A stretch of 64,000 bases of DNA from Apricaphanius iberus (lineage: Eukaryota > Chordata > Actinopteri > Cyprinodontiformes > Aphaniidae): the NCBI GenBank assembly GCA_028564705.1, contig JAPXFQ010000385.1, positions 744,001-808,000 on the forward strand, read 5' to 3'. This document shows, piece by piece, positions 1 through 11,830 of the stretch. The position numbers and the translations under genes are program-made. Each line of letters opens with the position of its first letter. Within the stretch, counting starts at the first letter, position 1. The notes under the pieces were generated by a model. It saw only the letters and a program-made list of their open reading frames with translations, had not been told where the DNA came from and did not search any database.

Positions 1-3000
1 GTTCATTGTGACGTCAGAATGAGTTAAAATAATCAGCCATCATGATGAACTGTTTATTTAGATACATATCAATAGATGTCCAGATTTCCTAATGTGAATC
101 ATCTTACTCAGTTTAGAGCACAGTTAGCTTTTGAAATGAACATCTTTTTAGGCATTACTGCTTAGATAATTTCTAAGTATGCCTTATACCTTGAATTGGA
201 CTTCTGCTTTCTGCCAGAAAAATTACTGTTATCTCATGACTTGGAACTGCTTCTTCTCTTAAAAGTAAACAACAGGATAAAAAAAAAAAAAAGACTGAAT
301 TTTGAAAACAGATTTAATAGTTCAACAAATGTTTATTTTGCTCCTCATTTCTCAGATAATTTCTTTAAGCATGTATTTTTTATTTTGGCTTTGGACAGAT
401 TCAAGGTGAGAAATCATTAAACTCTCTTAGAGATAAGCCAACTCTTCTTCCAAAGAACGACCATACGCCTGGTTCAAACATCCGTTTATGGTGCAGAAAT
501 TCATCTGTCAACAGAGCTAGGAAAAGGGGATAGGGAGAACCATTAAACAATTCTGTTTATTCTTTCAATAAATATTAATCTTATGGAATTCTGAGAAATC
601 GCTTTCCTTTATGACTGCAGTTCAAAATCTTCAAATTAATTTACTTTAGGCCTGCACAATTAATTGTATATTCATCATCGCCGTGATGTCAACGTGTGCG
701 ATGAAAAAGTCGCAAAAGCTAATCTTAAATGCGATAATTTTGTTTAAATGTGCCGTGCTTTCACACCCATTCTGACATTTGGCCAATTAGATGCAGCCCT
801 GGATGCATGGCCCATGAACGATTGCAAAACTGCAATGGAAGCAATAAAAGTTATTTTCTGGTCCGCTTTGTCTTACATCCTGAATATCACATATGATGTA
901 CCTCAGTTGAAATGATAACTAATTATGTGCATTTTGACTGTATTTGTCAAGTGATTTAAGATTTACTTGTAAAAATTTGCAATTAAAATGCCAACACAAC
1001 CGGAAGTCGCATATCTGAGGTCACATAGCTAACGCGAGGTAGCACTAGCTATAGCACGTAAAACACTCACATGCTGGCTCTCACTCCACTGTCTGTTTCT
1101 CTCCCAGCATAGCTGCTACTTTCCACATGGTCAGATTTATAGAGGTTCTCTCGGCGTTTATATATCGCTAGTTATATATCATCATCATCGCGATATTGAA
1201 GAGTGTCATCGCACATCACGTATTTTGCTCATATCATGCAGGTCCAATTAATTTAATTGATAAACTGTGAAATCTCATAGTTTATCAATTACACTTTTTG
1301 CGTTTGATTGCCAGTAGTTGAGTTATGGACATTAAGTAATCTACAGCAGGTGATATTCCCCACATAAATGATTATGAAAAACATGGGAAACCCTGGTAAA
1401 TATTCAGTTCTTGACTAAACTTTTTACATATGCATATTAAATATCAACTTCTTTAAGCCTTGAAAAGAAATGGCTTTAAAACAACAAAATGTAATTTGTG
1501 TTGCTCTACAAAACAAAAGATTACAAAAAGTGTGGTTTCTAGCTGAGCAAAATGTTAAGCCATCCTATACGCTAGTGTTACCCCTTTTGGAAGCACAAAA
1601 TGCAAGTGAGACACTTGTAGCCATCTACAGTCTCTGACATTGGTCTGATGAATGTTTGCCTCGCTCCTCACTTTCAGAGATGAGATGATTAGGAGGTTCC
1701 TTGAATTTACAGCTCATTTAAAATCATTCCAGGTTACCTCCATAAGACTGAGATCTGGGCTTTGACTCTGCCAATCCACGGCTTTCCATTTATTAATTCT
1801 CACCTAGTCCTTGGTGGATAAATGATGACCTTTGTTTTGAGTCATTGACATGTTGCACAGATGGTCATATTTTCCACAAGGACCCCCTTAAACACAGTAA
1901 GAATTCATGGTGAACCGGCCAGCATCTTCTCTAGCAAAGCATCCATGAATCATGACACTTCCAATTTGATGGTTCACAGTTGGCAGGAGATTCTTTTTTT
2001 TTTTTTTTTTTTTTTTGGAATTCTGGACTTAGGTTCTGGCAAATATCGCTGTTCTGGTGTCCAAATAATTATTTAGACGAATCTTTCCATAGAAAAATAT
2101 TCCAAATGTCAGATTTATATCAGTATATTTAAATATGAGAGAAAAACCACATTTGCTGCCTTAACCAAAAGCGTCATTTCGATCTCCCAGCTTAAACTCT
2201 ATTTTAGTGATGCGCTACAAGTGCAGCGGCTATTCTGAACTCCCTTCGGATGACGGGTCAAAAAAACAAAACAACACTGAAGGGACATGAAGCAGAGTCC
2301 CTATAAATTACTTTGTTACTAGAAAACAAATGATCTTATTCCGGTTTCCTTTTTTGTTTGATTAAATCTCATCATTCTTGCTTAAAGATGATGCATATAT
2401 TATGAACTCTGCAGGTAAAATAACTGCTGACTGTCTGACCCATGCACACAGCCTCACCTCCTAAAGCTCCTAAAGCTTGTGTCTCAGCACTGTGTGCTGA
2501 TGCATGATGGGATGTATGAAACTAGATATTAGCTGCACTAGTGCCGCCTCAGTTCTGTGTTGTGCTATAATGGTAATAATGAACAGCGTTTGTCACCTAT
2601 ACATACATGCATTTAGTCAGTGTGATCCTGCAGCCTTCATGACTTTTCTCCCACCTTATCTTGTATGTGGCAACATAAAAACAGAGCAGAGAAACTGAAA
2701 CCTGTTTGAGTGATAAGAAGAAGAGGTTAGTAAAAGAGATTTAAAGCTGATTTGGCTATAGTTGTTTCAGTATTAAAACCGCCTATTAAAGCAAACCTTT
2801 AAACTTGCACTCATTTGCATTTCTCAAAGATAAAAGATTTCACTTTCAGATGTTGCATCAATAAATAACGTGTGTAACTGTTGTTGTCCACACAAATAGG
2901 TTTACAGATAAAGTGTCAAAACTGCTTAAAGAGTTATTGATGTTACAGGTCATTCTGTAGGCTGTAGCGTTCTGCTACAGTGCTTTCTGCAAAATACAGT

Positions 3001-3347
3001 TCTTAGTCCCAACTAGTTGGATTTAGAAGGAAAAGAAATTGCAGAAATATTTTTTGTTCAACAGCAACAGAAAGCAAACATGTACAAAACCCTATTCAGA
3101 TTCTTCAGTAGCTCCTTAAAGCGGACTTGACGCATTTGAGCTCTCTGCTGACTTACATTGCAGTAGTTCTTGCTACAGATGCCATCTAAAGCAGCATAAT
3201 GACAGATTTAGTCAAAGATGAATGATAGTTTATAAAACTTTAATCGACAGCAATCCTGATATTCTATGTTTAGAATATTTAATGCAAAATTCACTCAGTT
3301 AAACAACAAGAAAAGTATTAAAGAAACCATAGAGTATTGAACATTAC
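1..3347. other. prkag2 intron (left edge), repeat-bearing
   Basis: No coding exon recognised on either strand. It contains a possible inverted-repeat element (649-1250), a poly-T run near 1995-2016 and otherwise unique AT-rich sequence. Confidence 0.5.
649..1250. mobile_element. possible MITE with inverted ends
   Basis: The left end (GCCTGCACAATTAATTG...GTGATGT...TGCGATG) and the reverse complement of the right end (ACCTGCATGATATGAGC...GTGATGTGCGATG) are similar over about 45-60 bp, and ATCATCATCGC motifs occur near both ends. No convincing target duplication was seen, so the family is not assigned. Confidence 0.38.
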
Positions 3348-3441
3348 CGGCCAGACACGAAGCCTCGGACTGATGTCTCCCTTCTAGCCCATCCTGCTCT
3401 TTTTGTTTCTTGCTCCTCCTCAGGCTGCCAAACCTCTTCAT
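3348..3441 (-). CDS. prkag2: probable alternative first coding exon of prkag2
   Basis: An ATG opens 31 codons (MKRFGSLRRSKKQKEQDGLE, then GRHQSEASCLA) and one base before donor gtaatg. It ends in phase 1, exactly as the exon at 9685-9934 does, so either could splice to the same downstream exon. It lies in the prkag2 intron, on the same strand, just below a CCAAT/TATA-like promoter block. Mammalian PRKAG2 is known to use alternative promoters and first exons. The start context is weak and a six-codon upstream frame (ATGTGGGACAGTTCATAG) precedes it. Function and use are inferred. Confidence 0.55.
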
Positions 3442-3649
3442 GGAAAGCAGTGGGTTTTTGATTGAAAACTCAGTTTGACCATGACCATCCACATCACGAT
3501 GGGAATGAACTATGAACTGTCCCACATGAGAGTTATTCCATTTACTTATGGCTTTTTTTGTTGTTTTTTTATTTGATAATTAGATAATGAATTGATAGAA
3601 TCTATTAGAGATACTCTTCAATTTGGTGGAATGGCAAATAAAAAAGAAA

Positions 3650-3960
3650 AAAAGTAAGTGCTGAGCCAGCAGGAGGCAGTGTGCAGCTCGTAAAATGTGA
3701 AAGCTGTAAATTCCAGAGAGCCTTGCCGTCAGTGATGCTCGGTTCGGGGTGCGTCTCCTTTTCTCTCAGAGGTGCTGGCGCTGTAAATTGTCAGGTGCAG
3801 CTGTGGGTGGCATCGCTCTAATATAGCAAGCCCGTCCGCTGCTGTAAAAGGAGGCGAGTTCACACGACGATCCCTGCCGATTGGCTGAGGCGGCCCATCT
3901 CCCCACCCTCCGACTTGCTACGGGAGTAAATTGAGCACAGGAACATCTGCTTCACTCAGT
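3650..3960 (-). promoter_or_regulatory. prkag2: putative internal prkag2 promoter
   Basis: A GC-richer island (about 3718-3910) in AT-rich surroundings. On the minus strand it has a CCAAT box (CAGCCAATC, about 3878-3886) and about 60 bp further along a TATA-like GCTATATTA (about 3817-3825). Transcription from about 3790 would give a 5' UTR of about 350 nt before the ATG at 3441. Inferred from sequence only. Confidence 0.4.
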
Positions 3961-4879
3961 CATCACGTGAGGTCACTTTTTCAGGCTGGTTCTTAAAAGC
4001 CTTCCTCTCAACTTGAAGTTTAACACAATGCAGTTGCCCACCTCAGTGAGAGTTGTGAGGTTCGGTGTCTGTAACCCGACCTTTAAGACTGCTGAGACCA
4101 GCCCCCTGTCAGATGACAGCAGTGGGACATCCCATGCTCTGTCAGCTGATCAGAAAGCTCCGCTTCAATAATATTGCCCTGTCCTACCCTCTACTTATGC
4201 CCCAAATGCTCATAATAGTTCAAACTGGGCCAGTATAGATTTCATTTAACATGTTATTTGAGGGTAAACACCCAATATGAAAGAGGAGGTCTGATATAAT
4301 CAACAAATTATGTTTTTAAGTTTAGTCAAACTTTTATTAGACTTTTCATTTAATTAAAAAAATATTCATAACAACAAGAAATATGATAATACCTTGTAAG
4401 GACTGGCTGCAAGAATGTGGAAGGTCAAAGCTACCCAGTTCCTTTATTTACCGACAACAAAAGGCACATTGGCAACCAAAGGTGAGAGAGGGGGAGGAGA
4501 AAAAAAAAAAAAAAAAACTGTACATGGCTGTTAAGGCAGCTCCTAAGAGTCGGGTCACTTCCAGATAAGGCGATGGAAGCGCAACAGCAGTGAGACGCTG
4601 ACAATGTCCAGGCGATGGGAAAACATATTTAGAAACAGACCGAAATGGGACAACATTCTGGTCATTTTTGCGTAGACACAAACAGACCTAAGCTAACGCT
4701 GTTGTCTGCTGAGTGGTGTGTGAAAAGGATGCAAACTTTGAGCTCGGAAAAATTATCTGTTTAAATATGAAGAGGAGTTGCTACAGGGATATCTTTGGCA
4801 GTACAGTTTTGATAAAGAAATTAGGAAAGACCCTTTAATCTCAGCACCCCCTTGTGGTGAGAGCAAGGCATCAACAAAA

Positions 4880-5340
4880 ACGTGCACCTGAGATTCAGCA
4901 ACATTTCTTTTATCCTGTTACAACCATAAACATTAAATGCTATGAGGATGTAATAAAACAGACTGAAGCAAAGTGGTATATCCTTTTGAGGGGGGAGTGA
5001 AAATAAATAGTGTGCCATAGTGTCTGGACCCCTTTACTCTGACCATCTATATAAAGTCAACTGCACACAATTGAATACAGAAATCAATGAATAGAAACCA
5101 GAGTCCCAATATTTCATCTCACTATAAATTCACCGGTTCTCTAAAGGCCTTCTGAGGTTTGTTAGAAAACATCAAGGAATAAACAGCATCAAGGCAATCC
5201 CAGGAACACAGCAGACAGATAAGGGAGAAAGTTGTGGAGAAGTTCAAAACCCATTATAAAATATTACTTCAACATTACTTCAAACTCTGAACATCCTAAA
5301 AAGACGTCATTGTTCTGTCTAATCATCTGAAAATGGAAGA
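4880..5340 (+). mobile_element. Tc1/mariner-like relic
   Basis: Shows the characteristic fish Tc1-family sequence: a terminal part with TGTTACAACCATAAAC, then CTAAAGGCCTTCTGAGGTTT GTTAGAAAACATCA-type sequence and a stretch like GAGAAAGTTGTGGAGAAGTT. It is truncated and has no intact transposase frame. Confidence 0.6.
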
Positions 5341-5403
5341 AGCTTGATAATCTCATGAATGCATTTGTCTTTTTTTAAATTCAAATAACATGTAGCTCAT
5401 TTC

Positions 5404-5430
5404 ACACACACACACGCACACACACACACA
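5404..5430. repeat. (CA)n microsatellite
   Basis: A near-perfect CA dinucleotide run with a single G interruption. Confidence 0.9.
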
Positions 5431-5698
5431 CTAATAACTACCTGATGTCATGCTTAAATCTTTATATGTTTAGTCCATCTGATCATATTCACATCACTAA
5501 AACCTCTCCTTTTCCCTACCAATCTATGCACTTTGTCCTGTTAGTAAAGTTATTATCTGTTTTATTCTGTGTAGTTTATGTTATTAGTTCTACATTTACC
5601 ATAGTTGAACCGCCCATTTATTCTTTACTTACTATTTATCTGTATACAACATTGAAAATTATGTAACACTTCTATTATGCTTTATGTTAATTAGTTAA

Positions 5699-6415
5699 AG
5701 GTCCAGTGTGTAAAAGAATGTGGCTTTTTATTAATGAAAAACAAGTACTGCTTTCAGAAATACGTATTTTACCAAGGTCTAATCACAATCGCGTTATCAT
5801 GAAAGCGTTCTCATGTCTAAGAATACGTTGTTTAAAGATACAGAGGGTGCACCACCCCCCCATCGATGGCTGCCATGTTGCATCGCCATCTTTGAATACG
5901 TTAGCCGAAAGGGGTTAAACTTGTTAGCTTTATGCGTTTTAGCCAGTGACATCTGGGATAGGGGGAGAGGTGAAGAGAAGAAACAAGCATAGAGGACCAT
6001 GGATCATAGTTTTCAATTTCAATGGAGGACCATCCCTACTCTTTGCCCCGTTAGAGGGAGGAAACCATACCACAGAAAAGAAAAAGAAATAACCAGAGAA
6101 AACAAGAATCTACATCAGTGGAGCGTTTACCAGATGGAGACTATTCATGAGGGACACGAACTTGAAGACGGACGCGGAGGTCACAGGCTTTTTCCTATGC
6201 AGGTAAGTTCATTACGTTTATTCTAGTGTTATATTTGACACAGGACAGGTTAGTCCAGAAAATAGTTTATCTTCCGTTTAACTCTAACAATTTACTCTGC
6301 GGCTTCCGTAGTAGTAATGACGTGTTATAACGGTGAGAAGCGAGAAAACACTGCTTAGTGTCTTGCATTCACTGAGCGCACCACTAGTTGGAGGTAATTC
6401 TTACACACGGGGGCT
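5699..6415. mobile_element. 717-bp TTAA-flanked non-autonomous DNA transposon
   Basis: Ends are AAGGTCCAGTGTGTAA and, reversed, AAGCCCCCGTGTGTAA, i.e. a 16-bp imperfect terminal inverted repeat. TTAA flanks both sides (5695-5698 and 6416-6419). TTAA target choice suggests a piggyBac- or Kolobok-type mobiliser; no transposase is encoded. Open frames inside it (for example 5999-6226) are therefore not genes. Confidence 0.75.
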
Positions 6416-8129
6416 TTAATTTATATTGATACCCGAATATTAATTCTTAACTCCCTTACTGTTAAAAGCTTGTGTGAGTCTGTGTGTGTGCAGCCATTAT
6501 ATATAAAGAGTACTGTGCAAAAGTGTAAAAAAATGCTGAAATATAAATGATTGTTTAAATTAATCAATTTACAAGAATAAAAATCAAAATAAAATATATT
6601 TGGTGTCGTTATCTTTTTCCTTCAAACCAGCATCAATTCTTATAGATACTTTTGCACAAAATCAGGGATTTTGTAGGATTATAGTCATATGTTTGATCAA
6701 CCAATTATACCAAACAGATGTTAAAGATCTTCAATGTCAGACACAGGCTGAAAGACGGTCAATTACTGAAACAGAAACTGCTGTGTAGGAGGCTTAAAAC
6801 TATCATAGAGGAAAAGGGGGATTTCAACTTGTCAAAACATGTTTATTGATAACATATTTTTTTCTCTTTTCACCAAATATCAGATAAATTCTGTCTTCAG
6901 CGTGATTTTTTTAAATATATATTTGCAGTTGCATAGTTTTGTCTATGCTACCTATTCAACTTTCCCTGTGGACTCTCCTTAATTTGTTTTACTATAGCTA
7001 TAGACCTAATCAGATCACTTTGGCAGGAGGACTTGGGACGAAATCATATCACAGCATCAATAGACACAAATCGTATTATTCGTTCATAAATCCTCTATTT
7101 GTGCTAGACATGGTATAATTCGATTTAAAAATGTGCACCGCCCAAACTACACAGAAGCTCTTATGAGAACTTCTCACTCGCCTGTGATAGATGTCCGCAC
7201 TCCCTTATAAATTTGATCCACAGCTTTTGGCTTTGTTTCTAGCTCCATAACTATCGATCCAAGGTTTTTGCCATTTTATCGGATGTTGTCTGTAGGACCG
7301 TTGAGCCTAACCCCTTGACTACTTTGTTCAGAGTTGCACCTCCTCTCCCTGTTCTGTCCTCTTTGCAAACATCTTCTCAAGCTTAATGACTTTTCTTGCA
7401 TGAAGAGAGAGATGAGAAGGAAATCCCCTCATACTCCATACTGGCTTAGAAAGGTTTTATATTTTCTTAAGCTAGAGAAAATTTGTCTTACTCTGAGAAG
7501 CTCCTCCGTTAAATTGTTAGAGTTGAGTAACCCACTGATTAGCACTTTCAGAAAGATGGGTTTTCCTGGTCTTCCAAACAAAACAGTTCTTGCATATGTT
7601 CAATACTTGATTGCTGGTGACTGATTTGTTGAATTGGTGTCAAGTATGACACAATCCTCAACCTGGCTTCTGTCTTTTATTTATTTTATTTTTTTCTCCT
7701 AGCAAGTGTGTTTGTGTGTGTTGGGGCATGTTTTTGCCCGTTTTATCAAAATACCGGCACAGTTTTATGGACACTTATGCTTCTCTATTGTTCTGTATCT
7801 GTACCACAAAAAGTTAGGAAAAAAGACTAAGAAATGGAATTCCATCTGAACTCGGAACGGATCCGTCTTGATGACTGCATCTTTGTGTCCTAACCCAAAA
7901 CACGCAGCCAGAGGTACAATAGAATGGTTATATCTAACCATATTTATGTCTGAATTCCTAAAGTTGAAATCCAAAACTAATTTCGATTGAGAACTTTGAA
8001 ATCACAGGAAAACTGATGATTGTATTCCCTTTCCATTCAATCTCACTGACTAGAAACCAATTTGCAAATGGATATAGGAAACAAATTTCAGTCTGTAGCA
8101 TGGCCGGTAAACTCAAATGGCAAAATGCT

Positions 8130-8400
8130 TGTAATGGTAAATGGCCTGTATTTGCATAGGGCTTTATGTGATCACTACGCACCCCAAAGCGCTATACACT
8201 ATATTCAGTCACATATTCACACACTGGTGATGGTAGGCTAAGTTGTAGCCACAGGGGGCGCACTGACAGAGTCGAGACCACCGGGCTCTCTGACCACCAC
8301 CAGTAGGCAACGGTAAAGACACAACGACCGGGACAACAAGAACCGGCAACCTTTCGGTTATAAGACGAATTCCTAATCTCTGAGCCACATTTGCTGTAAT
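8130..8400 (+). repeat. fish interspersed repeat (GGTAAATGG...AAGCGCTATACAC)
   Basis: Matches the widespread teleost repeat that begins GGTAAATGGCCTGTATTT and includes CCCCAAAGCGCTATACAC, CACACACTGGTGATGGTAGG and a terminal TGAGCCAC segment. About 270 bp, degraded. Confidence 0.55.
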
Positions 8401-8489
8401 TCTACTGACAGTCTGTTCTAAGAAGTACTGACTCAGAGAGGCTGAGCACAAATTCAAAACTCACGTTTCAGAATCTTAATTAGAAAAAG

Positions 8490-8625
8490 ATTTTATTTAC
8501 GCACGTCACAATTATGCACTTCCTGTTGTTGGTCTATCACATACAAAAAATCCAATATGGCTGTAGCTAAACAAAATGTCAAAATTCACGGAGTGTGAAT
8601 ACTTTTACGTAGCACAGCTGAATGA
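8490..8625 (+). mobile_element. Tc1-like 3' end fragment
   Basis: TTGTTGGTCTATCACATACA, then AAAATGTCAAAATTC and GTGTGAATACTTTTACGTAG, the typical terminal segment of fish Tc1-like elements. A fragment only. Confidence 0.6.
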
Positions 8626-9684
8626 AATATTGCCATGAGCATTCAATCAGTCTTTTGACATTCAGTTAAAAATTTTCTCTTTCCACCGACCCTTTAGAGA
8701 TGAAGCTGTGTCTCAAAGCAAATCACACTCTAATAAACCCAAGCTGTTCCCTTGGAGAAGGGAATCAGCTGGAGTGTGTTCATGTTAGGTTTCTTTTTGT
8801 TTTTTGTTTTTTTTAGTTCGCTTACGATCGATGCCGTTCTCTAGAGCATGATAAGGTTTGGCCTGAGCTGAGCTGTTCCACCAGCCTCTGCCAAACTGAC
8901 CCTCTGTGAGGAAACACAGAAGAATGGATTCGTGCGTTTGCCAAAAAAACGCATGACTCACTTATGTAGCCCTTTGATGCAGCTTCCAGCAGGGCTGTTT
9001 CCATGAAGACAAGGTTTTTTTTACATTACATAACGATAAACCCACAAATGCATGGAGACACGAAAACTCGGAGTTTGCCACTGAGGTCTGCGCTTCATAA
9101 AGCACGGCCTTGTTCTACGTACTCTGACTCATTTCTCCCCGTTTTTGGGTTATGTTCTAATGAGCTGGTGAATGCACTTTGGCAGTCCTCCCATGGGTGA
9201 GATGCCAAATGTGTAACTTCATAGAACAAACTGGCCCCTAAACGGCAAAAACAACCAATTCATTTTCCCCAACAGAAAAGCTGTTAACAACAGCGACACG
9301 GAAAAATCTCTCCACAGGTTACTCGTCACGAGCATGGTAGCTGCAAGGAACCACAATGAAAAGACGTGGCTTTGTTTCTTGCTCTTCGAGGTTCTTCTTT
9401 CTACAATGCGCTGCAATGTTCAGCAGTGCACAGTAGATAAAGGCTGACATGTTCTTTATAACCTCAATCACAGTCAGCACAGAGACCTGAACGTGGCTTT
9501 AACCTGTGCAGGAAACCCAAGTAATGCGAGATAAGTTTCCCCACTTGAGTCTGACTTCCTTTACATCACTCATCTTTACTCACACATGAAATCAGAGTTG
9601 TTATTCTTTAGAGGAATAAAGATAAGAATCCATCATTTAATGAATCGTCTGGGTCTTCATTACGACGTAGGCTTATCCACTTAC

Positions 9685-9934
9685 CTCTCCTGGTTCTGGA
9701 GAAAATTTTCATGCTTGTAGACGTGGAATTGGAGCGGAAGATGCCACTGAAGCTGAGGCGGTGGGGGGACTTGGGTGAGGCGCTCTGATGGGAGGGATAG
9801 GGGAAAATGGTTTTGGGTGAGGCTGAAACGGCCTTTGATGGCACCGGAGCGGAGTGGGGCGTTGAGGGCATGCTGGCCGGGTTCTTTGCAGAAACTCCTT
9901 TGGTGGGGCTGGCTGAACGAGTGAGACGTTCCCC
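9685..9934 (-). CDS. prkag2: prkag2 second identified coding exon: SPKTIFPYPS...SFSGIFRS block
   Basis: A 250-nt exon (acceptor tcttag, donor gtaagt) reading GERLTRSASPTKGVSAKNPA, SVSASPKTIFPYPS-type sequence (ASPKTIFPYPSHQSASPKSP) and [17 protein letters not shown], ending KIFSRTRR. Human PRKAG2 has [33 protein letters not shown] and RFFSRSRK in the same order, which identifies the gene firmly. It is a Ser/Pro-rich, phosphorylatable N-terminal region before the CBS repeats. It ends in phase 1. The CBS-encoding exons are expected left of position 1. Confidence 0.9.
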
Positions 9935-10537
9935 CTAAGACACAATAAAAAATAAATAAAAGAAGAGTTTTATTCCACTGCACATAAGTAAATGCACGCT
10001 TCATTATGAGAAAAAGGCTGCAGAGCCTCTCTGTGCACAAACACCGAAATAAAGGGTGAAAGTGAAGAAAGCAAGCGTAAGGAAAAAAATTATTTTGTGA
10101 CAAGCTCTGCTGATTGCACATTTTGAACCACTTCTCCTTTTTACAAAGGCGTTTGTTTAGAAAGCTACACTGTATCAGCTAATGGCCCGTCATAAAACAC
10201 TGTGTATAAATCTGAGTCCCATGTGAAACCTGTAATAAAAACAATACTCTCAGTTTACGGAAAAGGTTGTTTTGAACCCTTTAGATATTGGTTGTACCCA
10301 AATCAGTATTATTATAGACGTCATCCAAAAGTTATTAATGGCTTATACACAAATGCATGCATCCGTTTGCACTTTTGTCACATTAAAACCTCAAACTTCA
10401 ATGTTTTTGTAGGATTTTCAGCGACAGATTAACACAAGCTAGTACACACCTCTGAAATTAAATGTACATGTTCGGTTTTTAACCAAAATCTGAAAAAACT
10501 CTGTGAAGCAGATGTTATCAGCTCCCTTTACTCTAAC

Positions 10538-10885
10538 TAGGGATACACCGATAATGATACCGTTTATTGCACATGTATTGTATTGGTTAAAGTTAACCGA
10601 CACCATGAACCGATACTTAAAATGTGAAAAATCTGCAATAAATTCACAAAAAGGTTACTTTTTAAATTGAATTTTTTCTTTTGTGGTCATTTTATATTTT
10701 ACATCTGTTATTTTGTCTTACTTCTGTTTAGTTAGTAAAATAGGGTGCCTGTCGTCTTTTCAAGAAAGGTATAAAGTGGAAGTTATACAGTTTATTACTT
10801 GAACAATACTATCGTATCGGCACCGGGTATAAACAGATACAAAAAGCCCCGGCATTGGTATTGGGACTGAAAAAGTCCTACCTTC
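10538..10885. mobile_element. MITE-like repeat (AGGGATACACCGATA)
   Basis: Starts CTAGGGATACACCGATAATG and ends with TATCGGCACCGGGTAT and a poly-A-poor tail, a common fish hAT-type MITE arrangement. The boundaries are approximate and no clean target duplication was read. Confidence 0.4.
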
Positions 10886-10889
10886 ATAT

Positions 10890-11830
10890 GGAACCCAATT
10901 AGTAACTTACAGTCCATCCTTGTGTCATTTAATTTAATTAATAATTCAGCTGTTCCTCGAAAGTCTCAGAGGTTTAATTAAAGAGCATAAGGGACTAAAC
11001 AGAATCACCAAGACCACAGCAGATAGGTCAGGGACAAAGTTGTGAAGCAAGAAGGTTGGCTTAGATGATAGAGCAACCCTCAGATTTAAACATCTCAGGG
11101 AGCATGATTCAGTCATTAGTGGGCTACACGCATTGTTCATGAGTGTAGCAAAACTGCAAAGTTACTAAGACATAGCTGTTCATCTAAAGTAACAAGCAGG
11201 CAAGGAGAGCATTAATGAGAGAAGCAGCCAGGAGGCCAATGGTACCTCTGGAGGAGCTGAAAAGATCCATTAACCTACACAAATCTGCGTTTTAACAAAC
11301 ATGTGGAGAGAGGTTTGCTGGTTGAATAAGACCAAAGTTTAACTTTTTTGGGCCAAGATGCAAAAAAATCCTGAATGACCATTCCCAAGATGAAATAAGC
11401 TGATGGCAGCATCATGCTGTACGGATGCTTCACTTCAGAGGATGGGTGGTGTAGAAACAGAGAAACAAACGCTGCAAAAGACTTGATACTGTGTTAGAGG
11501 CTCGCCTTTCAGCTATACAATCAAGTTAAATGCACAGCCAGAGCTACAATAGCAGGAAAACACAGCAATATTTTAGAATGGCCTAGTCAAAGACCAGACC
11601 TAGATCCAATCATACTTTACATAAATATTTTGCAAAAACGAGAGTAAAAATTTTTGTCTGTCTAGGTGTGCAAAGCCGATAAAGACAAACGCTGATGACT
11701 TAAATTCAACTGGACTAAAAGGTGTTTCTAGTGCTGCCACGCTTTTCTGATTTTTATTTCTAAATAAGGTTGAGTAAAATCACATGTACCATTTTCACTG
11801 CACAGTTGTGCAGAAATTTGTACTGGCTTC
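10890..11830 (+). mobile_element. Tc1/mariner transposon relic
   Basis: Successive blocks of a fish Tc1 element are recognisable: TCAGAGGTTTAATTAAAGAG, GTCAGGGACAAAGTTGTGAAG, CAAGGAGAGCATTAATGAGA, TGGCAGCATCATGCTGTACG, CAGCCAGAGCTACAATAG and TTAGAATGGCCTAGTCAAAG. Many indels and stops; not functional. Confidence 0.75.

Noticed and set aside
3442..3525. N-terminal extension (GQFIVHSHRDVDG...) to the alternative prkag2 exon
   Set aside because: The upstream in-frame start would be GTG, not ATG; the first in-frame ATG is at 3441.
7334..7624. 96-residue plus-strand frame
   Set aside because: No recognisable motif and no flanking splice signals; could be an old repeat but cannot be supported.
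9681..10121. 146-residue open frame overlapping the prkag2 exon
   Set aside because: Wrong frame; the phase-correct frame reads SPKTIFPYPS and SFSGIFRS and is bounded by real splice sites.
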